The notes below the pieces were generated by a model, which was given only the letters and a program-made list of their open reading frames with translations, searched no databases and was not told where the DNA came from. A stretch of 64,000 nt of DNA from Streptomyces sp. NBC_01268 (GTDB lineage: Bacteria; Actinomycetota; Actinomycetes; Streptomycetales; Streptomycetaceae). Each line of letters begins with the position of its first letter. The first letter of the stretch is position 1. The translations under genes and the position numbers were made by a program. The DNA lies in contig NZ_CP108454.1 in the NCBI RefSeq assembly GCF_036240795.1, positions 2,852,001 through 2,916,000 of the forward strand. The letters run 5' to 3'. Below are positions 34,691 to 43,561 of this stretch, piece after piece.

Positions 34691-34720
34691 TTGACACTCC
34701 GTCGACCCGGATGGTGGGCT
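34691..34720 (+). promoter_or_regulatory. Candidate housekeeping promoter for the GH84-like gene
   Basis: TTGACA (34691-34696), an 18-base spacer and TGGGCT (34715-34720) fit the Streptomyces HrdB-type consensus well, 40 bases before the gene start. The rest of the 34532-34760 gap holds a GGTAAG/CTTACC inverted repeat (34565-34599) and nothing else obvious. Confidence 0.45.
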
Positions 34721-34760
34721 CGTCATCGAATCGTGACCCACGGGACCGGAGGGAGCCCCC

Positions 34761-37700
34761 GTGCACTTCGGACACAGGAGGCGGACGGCGACCGCGGTGG
34801 CCGTCGCGGTCATCGGCGGCCTGCTCGGCGTCGGCGTGCCGGGCCCCGCCCAGGCGGCGCCGGACACACCCGTCGCACCGGCCCCTCCCGCCACCGCCGC
34901 CCCGACGGCGCGGACGGCCGGTCCGAACGCCCCGACGGCCGGGCCGCCGTCGGTCTGGCCGCGGCCCCAGTCCCTGACGGCAGCGGGCGAGGCCGTGGCG
35001 CTCGGCCCCGAGGTGACGCTGCTGGCCGCCCCGGACGCCGACCCGTACGCCGTCGCCGCGTTGCGCGCGCTGCTGCGGGGCGCAGGGGTGCGGACCGTCC
35101 ACGAGGCGCTGCCCGGGCGGGGCGCGGTGGTCCGGGTGGGCGAGGACGCCGACGGGGCGCGCGAGGCGCTGGGCGCCCTGCGGGTGGCCGGGCGGGGCGA
35201 CCTGCCGGACGGCGGCTACCGGCTCGCGACGGGCCGCTTCCAGGGCCGGGACACGGTCGTGCTCGACGGGGTCGGCGAAGACGGCCTGTTCCACGCCGTG
35301 CAGACGCTGCGTCAGCTGGTCCGCACCGACGGGAGCCTGCCGGGCGTCCGGGTGCGGGACTGGCCCGGCACCGCCGTGCGCGGGGTCACCGAGGGCTTCT
35401 ACGGGCGCCCCTGGAGCCGTGAGCAGCGGCTGGCTCAGGTCGACTTCCTGGGCCGCACCAAGCAGAACCGCTATCTGTACGCGCCCGGGGACGACCCGTA
35501 CCGCCAGACGCTGTGGCGCGAGGCCTACCCGGCCGCCGAGCGGGCCGCGTTCCGTGAGCTCGCCGACCGGGCCCGCGCCCAGCACGTGACGCTGGCCTGG
35601 GCGGTCTCCCCCGCCCAGGCCATGTGCCTGTCCTCGGACCGGGACCTGACGGCGCTCACCGGGAAGCTGGACGCCATGTGGGCGCTGGGGGTGCGCGCCT
35701 TCCAGCTCCAGTTCCAGGACGTCAGCTACAGCGAGTGGCACTGCTCGGCGGACGCCGAGGCCTTCGGGCGCGGCCCCGAGGCGGCCGCCCGGGCGCAGGC
35801 GCGCGTGGCGGGGGCCGTCGCCCGGCACCTGGCCGAGCGGCACCCGGGGGCGGAGCCGCTGTCGCTGATGCCGACGGAGTACTACCAGGACGGTGCGACG
35901 GAGTACCGGACGGCGCTGGCCGAGGCCCTCGACCCGCGGGTTCAGGTGGCGTGGACGGGCGTCGGGGCGGTGCCGCGGACCATCACCGGGCGCGAGCTGG
36001 CCGGGGCCCGCGACGTGCTGCGGCATCCGCTGGTCACCATGGACAACTACCCGGTCAACGACTACGCCCAGGACCGCCTCTTCCTCGGTCCCGCCACGGG
36101 CCGGGAGCCGGCCGTCGCCGCCGGCAGCGCCGCGTTCCTGGCCAACGCCATGGAGCAGGCCACGGCCTCGCGCGTGCCGCTGTTCACGGCCGCCGACTTC
36201 GCCTGGAACCCGAAGGGCTACCGGCCGCAGGAGTCCTGGCGGGCGGCGGTGGAGGACCTGGCGGGTCCGGACCCGGCCGCGCGCGCGGCGCTGGCGGCGC
36301 TCGCCGGGAACGGCGCCTCCTCGCTGCTCGCCCCGGACGCCGAGTCGGCCTATCTGAAGCCGCTGACGGACGCCTTCTGGGCCTCCCGCACCGGCGCGGG
36401 AGGCGAGGCCGCCCGGGAGCGGGCGGCACGGGAGCTGCGGTCCGCGTTCACCGTGATGCGCGAGGCGCCCCGGCGGCTGGCCGGGACGGCGGGCGGCGCG
36501 CTCGGCGCGGAGGCGGGCCCGTGGCTGGAGCAGCTGGCGCGGTACGGGCAGGCGGGCGAGACGGCCGTCGACATGCTGCTCGCGCAGGCGCGCGGCGACG
36601 GCGCCGGGGCGTGGCGGGCCCAGCTGGAGCTGGAGCGGCGGCGGGAGGCGCTGGAGGGGAGCGCGGTGACCGTCGGCAAGGGCGTGCTCGACCCGTTCCT
36701 CACGCGCGCGGCGACGGAGTCGGCGGCCTGGACGGGCGCCGACCGGGAGCGCGGCCCGGGGCTGAAGTCGGACGCGGCGGACGGCGCGTACACGGTCCGG
36801 CTCGAACGGGCCCGGCCGGTGGAGACGGTCACCGTGATGACGGAGCCCGGCACCGGTTCGGGCGGCACCCTGGAGGCCCTGGTGCCCGGCGAGGGCTGGC
36901 GGGCGGTCGGCCCGCTGGCGCCCTCCGGGTGGACGCAGGCGGACCTGGCGGGGCTGCGGGCGGACGCGGTGCGGATCACGTGGAGCGGGCCGGCGGGGCG
37001 GGTGCGGTCGCTGGTGCCGTGGTTCGCCGACGAGCCGCGGGCCGCCCTGGAACTGGCGCGGGCGCAGACCGACGCGGAGATCGGCGGCCCGCCCGTACGC
37101 GTGTCCGCGACCCTGGAGGGGCGGCGGGCGGCCGAGGTGCGCGGGGCGCTGACCGCGCGGGCGCCGAAGGGGATCACGGTGCGGCTGCCCAAGGAGGCGC
37201 TGGTGCCGCGCGGTGCGCGGACGGCGGTGCCGCTGGAGGTGTCGGTCGCCGCGGGCACGCCGGCCGGGTCGTACCCGGTCCCGGTGGCGTTCGCGGGCGA
37301 GGAGCGGGTCCTGACGGTGCGGGCGTTCCCGAGGACGGCGGGCCCGGACCTGGCTCCGGCGGGCACGGCCTCGTCCTCGGGCGACGAGACGCCCGACTTC
37401 CCGGCCGCGCTGGCCGTGGACGGCGATCCGGCGACCCGCTGGTCCTCGCCGGCCGAGGACGGCGCCTGGTGGCAGCTGGAGCTGGCGGAGCCGGCCCGGG
37501 TGGGCCGGGTGGTGCTGCACTGGCAGGACGCCTACGCGAGCCGCTACCGGGTGCAGGTCTCCCCCGACGGGCGGAACTGGCGCACGGCCGCCACGGTCCC
37601 CGACGGGCGGGGCGGACGGGAGTCGGTGCGGATGGACGCGCCGGACACCCGCTTCCTGCGGGTGCAGGGCGACGGGCGGGCGACGGAGTACGGCTATTCG

Positions 37701-37874
37701 CTGTGGTCGGTGGAGGCCTATGCGGTGGCGGAGCCGCCGGGGAAGGGGGCCGGCAACCCGCCCGGCACCCCCGGCACCCCGGCGGACGCCCCGGCGCCGG
37801 ACGCACCGGGGTCCGGCGCACCGGCTTCGGACGCCTCGGAAGGGGGGCGGGGCGCCCCGCCCGGTTCCCCCTGA
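34761..37874 (+). CDS. Secreted GH84-like beta-N-acetylglucosaminidase with CBM32-type domain
   Basis: The 1037-residue precursor has a signal peptide (cleavage near AQAAPD, residue 33) and a Pro/Ala/Thr linker. A GH20b/GH84 N-terminal domain (to about 190) follows, then a GH84 barrel beginning RGVTEGFYGRPWSREQRL near 210. A helical domain and a discoidin/F5-8-type carbohydrate-binding domain (about 860-985, DPATRWSSPAEDGAWWQLEL) come next, with a Pro-rich tail. GH84 enzymes remove N-acetylglucosamine by substrate-assisted catalysis using an Asp-Asp pair. Here the pair position reads FQDVS, Gln319-Asp320, so the acid/base Asp is kept but the acetamido-polarising Asp is Gln. Activity or specificity may differ. 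The GTG start follows GGAGGGAG. Confidence 0.88.
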   Translation: MHFGHRRRTATAVAVAVIGGLLGVGVPGPAQAAPDTPVAPAPPATAAPTARTAGPNAPTAGPPSVWPRPQSLTAAGEAVALGPEVTLLAAPDADPYAVAALRALLRGAGVRTVHEALPGRGAVVRVGEDADGAREALGALRVAGRGDLPDGGYRLATGRFQGRDTVVLDGVGEDGLFHAVQTLRQLVRTDGSLPGVRVRDWPGTAVRGVTEGFYGRPWSREQRLAQVDFLGRTKQNRYLYAPGDDPYRQTLWREAYPAAERAAFRELADRARAQHVTLAWAVSPAQAMCLSSDRDLTALTGKLDAMWALGVRAFQLQFQDVSYSEWHCSADAEAFGRGPEAAARAQARVAGAVARHLAERHPGAEPLSLMPTEYYQDGATEYRTALAEALDPRVQVAWTGVGAVPRTITGRELAGARDVLRHPLVTMDNYPVNDYAQDRLFLGPATGREPAVAAGSAAFLANAMEQATASRVPLFTAADFAWNPKGYRPQESWRAAVEDLAGPDPAARAALAALAGNGASSLLAPDAESAYLKPLTDAFWASRTGAGGEAARERAARELRSAFTVMREAPRRLAGTAGGALGAEAGPWLEQLARYGQAGETAVDMLLAQARGDGAGAWRAQLELERRREALEGSAVTVGKGVLDPFLTRAATESAAWTGADRERGPGLKSDAADGAYTVRLERARPVETVTVMTEPGTGSGGTLEALVPGEGWRAVGPLAPSGWTQADLAGLRADAVRITWSGPAGRVRSLVPWFADEPRAALELARAQTDAEIGGPPVRVSATLEGRRAAEVRGALTARAPKGITVRLPKEALVPRGARTAVPLEVSVAAGTPAGSYPVPVAFAGEERVLTVRAFPRTAGPDLAPAGTASSSGDETPDFPAALAVDGDPATRWSSPAEDGAWWQLELAEPARVGRVVLHWQDAYASRYRVQVSPDGRNWRTAATVPDGRGGRESVRMDAPDTRFLRVQGDGRATEYGYSLWSVEAYAVAEPPGKGAGNPPGTPGTPADAPAPDAPGSGAPASDASEGGRGAPPGSP

Positions 37875-37875
37875 C

Positions 37876-37891
37876 CTTCCCGTAAGGGAAG
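37876..37891. terminator. Weak convergent hairpin after the GH84-like gene
   Basis: CTTCCC and GGGAAG pair around a GTAA loop between two converging genes. The stem has only six pairs, so terminator function is uncertain. Confidence 0.35.
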
Positions 37892-37941
37892 ACTCCGCTC
37901 AGGGGAGACGCGCGGAACGCCCGGAACGCGAAAGGCCCGGC

Positions 37942-38505
37942 TCAACTCGTCGTCACGACCCCCTGGGGGGTGGTGACGGCCGAGTCGATCCGGGCCAGCG
38001 CGTCGTCCGCGCCGTACGGCTGGAGGTAGGGCAGCCACCGCGGGTCGCGATGGCCGGTCCCGATGATCCGCCAGGCCAGTCCGGTCGGCGGGGCGGGTTG
38101 GTGCCGCAGCCGCCAGCCCAGCTCGCGCAGGTGCCGGTCGGCTTTGACGTGGTTGCAGCGGCGGCAGGCCGCCACGACGTTCTCCCAGGCGTGCGTCCCC
38201 CCGCGGCTGCGCGGAATGACGTGGTCGACGCTGGTTGCGACGCCACCGCAGTACATGCAGCGCCCGCCGTCGCGGGCGAAGAGTGCTCTGCGGGTCAAGG
38301 GAACGGGCCCCCGGTAGGGGACCCGCACGAACCGTTTGAGGCGCACCACACTGGGTGCGGCGACGACACGGCTCTCGCTGTGCAGGAAGGCGCCGGACTC
38401 CTCGAGGCAGAGTGCCTTGTTCTCCAGGACGAGGACGAGCGCGCGGCGGAGCGGTACGACGCCGAGCGGCTCGTACGACGCGTTGAGGACCAGGACATGC
38501 GGCAC
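37942..38505 (-). CDS. HNH endonuclease family protein
   Basis: The 187-residue protein carries a zinc-stabilised HNH domain: CMYCGG (Cys83, Cys86), SVDHVIPRSRGG with Asp94-His95, WENVVAACRRCNHVKAD with Cys114 and Cys117. The N-terminal segment VLVLNASYEPLGVVPLRRAL is characteristic of a widespread, mostly uncharacterised bacterial HNH family not tied to restriction modules. All metal-binding residues are present, so nuclease activity is plausible. The start is GTG, five bases after a perfect AGGAGG. It is divergent from the MscS gene. Confidence 0.88.
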   Translation of the reverse strand: MPHVLVLNASYEPLGVVPLRRALVLVLENKALCLEESGAFLHSESRVVAAPSVVRLKRFVRVPYRGPVPLTRRALFARDGGRCMYCGGVATSVDHVIPRSRGGTHAWENVVAACRRCNHVKADRHLRELGWRLRHQPAPPTGLAWRIIGTGHRDPRWLPYLQPYGADDALARIDSAVTTPQGVVTTS

Positions 38506-38754
38506 GGATGCCTCCTATGACGCCGGCGGCGCGTGGCTCGCGCCGGGACGAAACTGCTCTCAGTCTCTCCTCATGCCTGGTCGGTGCGCCACCACGTGGG
38601 GGTAACGGGCCCGAGGTGTTCTCGACCACATCGGCGGGCATCCGGGAGTCTTCACCCGTCGTGGTCCGTCTTCCCCTGTGCACACACCGACCGGGGCGCG
38701 CCGTGCCCCCGTTACTGTGGACGGATTGCCCGCCCCTGCCCTGGAGGTCCCCCC

Positions 38755-39828
38755 GTGCCCCCCGTGCTCTGGTCCGCCCTGCCGACCGCCGACGCACCGC
38801 CGACCGTTCCGGTGACGCTGGACGAGGCCGCCGAGACGGCGACGAACGCCGCCGGGTGGGTCGAGCAGAACTGGTCCACCTGGCTGAACACGGGTCTGCG
38901 GATCGTGCTGATCCTGGTCGTGGCCCTGACCCTGCGGATGCTGATACGGCGGGCCCTGACGAAGCTGATAGAGCGGATGAACCGCTCGGCGCAGGCGGTG
39001 GAGGGGACGGCCCTCGGCGGTCTCCTGGTCAACGCCGAGCGGCGCCGGCAGCGCTCGGAGGCCATCGGCTCGGTGCTGCGTTCGGTCGCCTCGTTCCTCA
39101 TCCTCGGCACCGCCGGTCTGATGATCCTGGGCGCCTTCAAGATCGACCTGGCGCCGCTGCTGGCCTCGGCCGGTGTGGCCGGTGTGGCGATCGGTTTCGG
39201 CGCGCGCAACCTGGTGACGGACTTCCTCTCCGGCGTCTTCATGATCCTGGAGGACCAGTACGGGGTGGGCGACTCGATCGACGCGGGCGTCGCCTCCGGC
39301 GAGGTGGTCGAGGTCGGCCTGCGGGTGACGAAGCTGCGCGGGGTCGACGGCGAGATCTGGTACGTCCGCAACGGCGAGATCAAGCGGATCGGCAACCTCA
39401 GCCAGGGCTGGGCGACCGCGGGGGTGGACGTGACGGTCCGCCCGACGGAGGACCTGGACCGGGTGTCGGCGGTGATCGCCGAGGCGACCGACGCCATGTC
39501 GAAGGAAGAGCCGTGGAACGAGCGCCTGTGGGGCCCGGTGGAGATCCTGGGCCTGAGCGAGGTGCTGCTCGACTCGATGACGATCCGGCTCTCGGCCAAG
39601 ACGATGCCGGGCAAGAAGCTGGGCGTGGAGCGCGAGCTGCGCTGGCGGGTCAAGCGCGCCCTGGACGCGGCGGGCATCCGGATCGTCGGCGGCGTGCTCC
39701 CGGCCCAGGCCGAGGACTCGCCGGCCGACCCGTCGGCGGGCGTGGCGGCCCCGTCGGCCTTCGCCTCCCCGACCTCCCCCCAGTCGACGGCGGCCACGCC
39801 GCTGCCGAGGCCTGACCTGACCAAGTAG
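38755..39828 (+). CDS. Mechanosensitive channel, MscS family
   Basis: The 357-residue membrane protein has three N-terminal helices. The pore-lining third helix and start of the beta domain read LLASAGVAGVAIGFGARNLV then TDFLSGVFMILEDQYGVGDS around residues 140-180, the MscS signature. A cytoplasmic vestibule domain and a disordered Ala/Ser/Pro tail follow. MscS channels open on membrane tension to release solutes on hypo-osmotic shock. The GTG start lies seven bases after GGAGG. It appears monocistronic with a terminator behind it. Confidence 0.92.
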   Translation: MPPVLWSALPTADAPPTVPVTLDEAAETATNAAGWVEQNWSTWLNTGLRIVLILVVALTLRMLIRRALTKLIERMNRSAQAVEGTALGGLLVNAERRRQRSEAIGSVLRSVASFLILGTAGLMILGAFKIDLAPLLASAGVAGVAIGFGARNLVTDFLSGVFMILEDQYGVGDSIDAGVASGEVVEVGLRVTKLRGVDGEIWYVRNGEIKRIGNLSQGWATAGVDVTVRPTEDLDRVSAVIAEATDAMSKEEPWNERLWGPVEILGLSEVLLDSMTIRLSAKTMPGKKLGVERELRWRVKRALDAAGIRIVGGVLPAQAEDSPADPSAGVAAPSAFASPTSPQSTAATPLPRPDLTK

Positions 39829-39840
39829 CCGCTCCCGGTA

Positions 39841-39888
39841 CGCGCGAAGGGGCGTCCCGCCGATGATGGCGGGGCGCCCCTGCGCGCG
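39841..39888 (+). terminator. Terminator hairpin after the MscS gene
   Basis: The arms 39841-39861 and 39868-39888 are complementary over 21 bases apart from two imperfect positions, with a six-base loop (GATGAT region), 12 bases after the stop codon. Confidence 0.8.
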
Positions 39889-39950
39889 TCGGGTCGTGGC
39901 GGCCCTCTTGACGCCCCGGTGACGGGCGTCTTACCTTCCTCCCAACCCAA

Positions 39951-39965
39951 TAGGAAACTTTCCTA
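39951..39965 (+). promoter_or_regulatory. Palindromic operator TAGGAAACTTTCCTA (CsnR box)
   Basis: Seven-base arms TAGGAAA and TTTCCTA flank a single C, 29 bases before the start of the ROK repressor gene. The site matches the CsnR operator known from chitosanase and csnR-K promoters (TTAGGAAAGTTTCCTAA as I remember it). It is by far the most AT-rich symmetric site nearby and very likely mediates autoregulation of the operon. Confidence 0.8.
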
Positions 39966-39994
39966 ACAGTGCAGCGGGACGAGGCGGATCCGAC

Positions 39995-41215
39995 ATGGCA
40001 GGTACGACCCCGGGAACCCCCGGAACCCCGCGCGTCCTGCGCGCCATGAACGACCGCGCCGCCCTCGAACTGCTCCTGGTGCACGGGCCCCTGTCGCGGA
40101 CCCGGATCGGCAAGCTGACCGGCCTCTCCAAGCCGACCGCCTCGCAGCTGCTCGCCCGCCTCGAAGCGGCCGGGCTCGTGGTCGAGACCGGCACCACCGC
40201 CGGGCGCCCCGGACCCAACGCGCAGCTGTACGCGGTGAACCCGCGGGCCGCCCACGCGGCGGGGCTCGACGTCACGCCGCGCCGGATCCGCGCGGCCGTC
40301 GCCGACGTCACCGGCGAGGTGGTCGGCGAGTTCGAGCTGCCGACGCCCGGCCGTACGGCGGAGGGCGGCGTGGTCCGGCAGGTCGTCGACGCCCTCGCCG
40401 GGGCCGTCGCCGCCGCCGGGCTGGGCGGCCTCGCCGACGTGCACCGGCTCGTCATCGGCACCCCCGGCGCCTTCGACCCGGCCACCGGGCGCCTGCGCTA
40501 CGCCTCCCACCTGCCCGGCTGGCACTCCCCCACCCTCCTGGAGGAGCTGGCCGTCGCCCTGCCCATGCCGTTCGAGTACGAGAACGACGTCAACCTCGTC
40601 GCCATCGCCGAGCAGCGCCTGGGAGCCGCCCACGGCCACGAGGACTTCGTGCTGCTGTGGAGCGAGACCGGCGTCGGCGCGGCCCTCGTGCTCGGCGGGC
40701 GGCTGCACCGCGGCTTCACCGGCGGCGCCGGCGAGGTCGGCTTCCTGCCCGTGCCCGGCACCCCGCTGGTGCGCCAGGTCACCAAGGCCAACTCCGGCGG
40801 CTTCCAGGAGCTGGCCGGCGTCCAGGCCATCCCCCGGATCGCCAAGTCCCTCGGCATCGACACCCGCGAGCAGCCGTACGTGGAGACCGCGGCCGCGCTG
40901 CTCGCGCACGCCGCCACCGCGCACACCGGGGACGAGCGGTACGCCCGGCTCCTCGACTGCTACGCCGAACGCCTCGCCACCGGACTCGCCTCCCTCGTCG
41001 CCGTGCTCGACCCCGAGCTCCTCGTGCTCGCCGGCCTCGCGATCACCGCGGGCGGCGAACCGCTGCGGGCCCGCGTCCAGACCCAGCTCGCCGACCTGGC
41101 CGCCTCCCGGCCACGGCTCGTCCTCGCCACCGTGGAGCCGACCCCCGTGCTGCGGGGCGCGCTCGAAAGCGCCCTCGCCGCCACCCGGGACGAGGTCTTC
41201 GACACCTCCCGCTAG
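39995..41215 (+). CDS. csnR: ROK family transcriptional repressor (CsnR-like)
   Basis: The 406-residue protein has an N-terminal helix-turn-helix (LLLVHGPLSRTRIGKLTGLS with KPTASQLLARLEAAGLV, about 28-65). A ROK sugar-kinase-like domain follows, with GTPGAFDP, YENDVNLVA, SETGVGAALVLGGRLHRGFT and GAGEVGFLPV. The Cys-rich zinc motif common in ROK proteins is absent here. CsnR represses the chitosan-oligosaccharide operon and chitosanase genes until aminosugar ligand is present. The operator upstream and the downstream transport and catabolic genes support the assignment. It is the first gene of a six-gene unit. Confidence 0.88.
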   Translation: MAGTTPGTPGTPRVLRAMNDRAALELLLVHGPLSRTRIGKLTGLSKPTASQLLARLEAAGLVVETGTTAGRPGPNAQLYAVNPRAAHAAGLDVTPRRIRAAVADVTGEVVGEFELPTPGRTAEGGVVRQVVDALAGAVAAAGLGGLADVHRLVIGTPGAFDPATGRLRYASHLPGWHSPTLLEELAVALPMPFEYENDVNLVAIAEQRLGAAHGHEDFVLLWSETGVGAALVLGGRLHRGFTGGAGEVGFLPVPGTPLVRQVTKANSGGFQELAGVQAIPRIAKSLGIDTREQPYVETAAALLAHAATAHTGDERYARLLDCYAERLATGLASLVAVLDPELLVLAGLAITAGGEPLRARVQTQLADLAASRPRLVLATVEPTPVLRGALESALAATRDEVFDTSR

Positions 41216-41265
41216 CCCCGAACCGCCCCCGCCACCGCCCCCCGCCCGTTCCAGGGAGACCCTCC

Positions 41266-42609
41266 ATGCCCGCACGCCGACGCCGGCTCGCCGCCCCGCT
41301 CGCCGCCACCGCCTCCATAGCGCTCTTCGCCTCCGCCTGTACGGGATCGGCGAACAACGAGTCCAAGGACGACCCCAACGCCAAGACGACGATCACCTTC
41401 TGGCACGGCTGGAACGCCCCGTCAGAGGTGAAGGCGATCAACGACAACATCGCCCGCTTCATGAAGGCCCACCCGAACATCAAGGTCGACGTCATCGGCG
41501 GCATCAACGACGACAAGCTCAACCAGGCGCTGCGCACCGGCGGTTCGAAGGGCCCCGACGTCGTCTCCTCCTTCACGACCTCCAACGTCGGCAAGTTCTG
41601 CTCCTCCGGCGCCTTCGCCGACCTGAAGCCGTTCATCGAGAAGTCCAAGCTGGACCTCGACAAGATCATCCCGAAGACGCTGCTCCAGTACACGCAGTTC
41701 GAGGGCAAGCGGTGCGCGATGCCGCTGCTCACCGACGCGTACGGCCTCTACTACAACAAGGACGCCTTCAAGAAGGCCGGCCTGGACCCCGAGAAGCCGC
41801 CGCGCACCTACTCCGAGCTGCTGACCACCGCCAAGGCGCTGACGAAGACCAAGGGCGACTCCTACGAGCAGCTCGGCTTCATGCCGAACTACCACGGCTA
41901 CGAGACCACCACCGAGCACTACCTGGGCAGCTGGGGCCCGACCTACTTCGACGCGAACGGCAAGTCGACCGTCGGCACCGACCCGGCCGTCGCCGAGATG
42001 ATGACCGTCCAGAAGAAGATGGTCGACGAGCTCGGCGGCTACGAGAAGCTGGAGAAGTACCGCACCACCTTCGGCGACGAGTGGAACGCCAAGCACCCCT
42101 TCCACACCGGTCAGGTCGCCATGCAGATGGACGGCGAGTGGCGGCTCGGCATGGCCACCGACGCCAAGGTGCCCTTCGACATCGGCGTCGCCCCCATGCC
42201 CGTACCGGACAGCCAGGCAGCCGACTACGGCAAGGGCTTCCTCTCCGGCACGGTCATGGGCATCGCCCCCCAGAGCAAGAAGCAGAACGCCGCCTGGGAA
42301 CTGATCAAGTTCATGACCACGGACACCGACGCCGTCGTGGGCTTCGCCAACGACATCCGCAACGTGCCCTCCACCTTCGAGGCCCTGAAGTCGCCGAACC
42401 TGAAGTTCGACCCGCGCTTCAAGACCTTCCTCGACATCGCCCGGCACGAGAAGTCCAACACCCCGGCCGGCGCGGTCAACGGCGCGACCCACCTCAACAC
42501 GCTCCAGGACTTCGCCCTCCAGTACGAGAAGGGCTCGGTGACCGACCTCAAGGCCGGCCTGGCGAAGACCGCCGAGCAGATCGACACCGACATCGCCAAG
42601 GCGAAGTAG
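41266..42609 (+). CDS. csnE: Sugar-binding lipoprotein of an ABC importer (CsnE-like)
   Basis: The 447-residue precursor has a lipoprotein signal peptide with lipobox LFASAC and Cys near residue 25. It is a family 1 solute-binding protein: ITFWHGWNAPSEVKAINDNI near the mature N-terminus, a WRLGMATDAKVPFDIGVAPM region, and the C-terminal lobe. It should capture chitosan oligosaccharides (glucosamine oligomers) or related sugars outside the cell and deliver them to the CsnFG permease. AGGGAGA precedes the ATG. Substrate is inferred from operon context and synteny. Confidence 0.88.
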   Translation: MPARRRRLAAPLAATASIALFASACTGSANNESKDDPNAKTTITFWHGWNAPSEVKAINDNIARFMKAHPNIKVDVIGGINDDKLNQALRTGGSKGPDVVSSFTTSNVGKFCSSGAFADLKPFIEKSKLDLDKIIPKTLLQYTQFEGKRCAMPLLTDAYGLYYNKDAFKKAGLDPEKPPRTYSELLTTAKALTKTKGDSYEQLGFMPNYHGYETTTEHYLGSWGPTYFDANGKSTVGTDPAVAEMMTVQKKMVDELGGYEKLEKYRTTFGDEWNAKHPFHTGQVAMQMDGEWRLGMATDAKVPFDIGVAPMPVPDSQAADYGKGFLSGTVMGIAPQSKKQNAAWELIKFMTTDTDAVVGFANDIRNVPSTFEALKSPNLKFDPRFKTFLDIARHEKSNTPAGAVNGATHLNTLQDFALQYEKGSVTDLKAGLAKTAEQIDTDIAKAK

Positions 42610-42616
42610 CCGACCG

Positions 42617-43558
42617 ATGGACACCAACACCCTCCGCGCGAAGCGCCGCAGGTCGGCGCTTCGGACGGCGGCCTTCATGTCGCCGTGGCTGATCGGGTTC
42701 GGCGTCTTCTTCGCCTACCCGATGGTCTCCACCGTCTACTTCTCCTTCATGGACTACGACGGCTTCACCGCCCCGTCCTTCAACGGCCTGGACAACTGGA
42801 CGTACGTCCTCCGGGACTACCCCATGTTCTGGCCGGCCCTGCGCAACACCCTGTGGCTGGTCGTCGTGATGGTCGCCTGCCGGGTCGTCTTCGGACTCGG
42901 CGTCGGCCTGCTCATCACGAAGATCAAGACGGGTGCCGGGGTCTTCCGCACCCTGTTCTACCTGCCCTACCTGGCCCCGCCGGTCGCGGCCACGCTCGCC
43001 TTCGTCTTCCTGCTCAACCCCGGCACGGGACCGGCCAACTCGCTGCTCGAAGGGGTCGGCATCTCCGGCCCCGGCTGGTTCACCGACGCCGCCTGGTCCA
43101 AGCCCGCGCTCACCATGCTCGCGGTCTGGGGCGTCGGCGACCTCATGGTCATCTTCATGGCCGCCCTGCTCGACGTACCGAAGGAGCAGTACGAGGCGGC
43201 CGAGCTGGACGGGGCCTCGGCCCTCCAGCGGTTCCGGTACGTGACCCTGCCGAACATCTCGCCGATCGTGATGTTCGCCGTGGTCACCGGCGTCATCCAG
43301 GCGATGCAGTACTACACCCAGCCGTTCGTGGCCGCGAAGGTCGCCTCCGGCGTCATGGGCGGCTCCGGCCAGCAGTTCGAACCCGGCTACCCGGACAAGT
43401 CCACGCTGACCCTGCCCCAGCTCGTCTACAACCTCGGCTTCCAGCGCTTCGACTACGGAGCGGCCTGCGCCATCGCCCTCGTCCTCTTCGCCCTGGCCAT
43501 GCTCTTCACCGGGCTGCTCATGCGCCGCCGCGGCGGTCTGATCCAGGCAGGTGACTGA
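42617..43558 (+). CDS. csnF: ABC sugar transporter permease, first (CsnF-like)
   Basis: The 313-residue protein has six membrane helices and the MalF-type EAA loop EAAELDGASALQRFRYVTLP (about 192-211) that docks the ATPase. The N-terminus MDTNTLRAKRRRSALRTAAF is basic and cytoplasmic. With CsnG it forms the membrane channel. The gap to csnE is seven bases, so translation is probably coupled. Confidence 0.9.
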   Translation: MDTNTLRAKRRRSALRTAAFMSPWLIGFGVFFAYPMVSTVYFSFMDYDGFTAPSFNGLDNWTYVLRDYPMFWPALRNTLWLVVVMVACRVVFGLGVGLLITKIKTGAGVFRTLFYLPYLAPPVAATLAFVFLLNPGTGPANSLLEGVGISGPGWFTDAAWSKPALTMLAVWGVGDLMVIFMAALLDVPKEQYEAAELDGASALQRFRYVTLPNISPIVMFAVVTGVIQAMQYYTQPFVAAKVASGVMGGSGQQFEPGYPDKSTLTLPQLVYNLGFQRFDYGAACAIALVLFALAMLFTGLLMRRRGGLIQAGD

Positions 43559-43561
43559 CCC

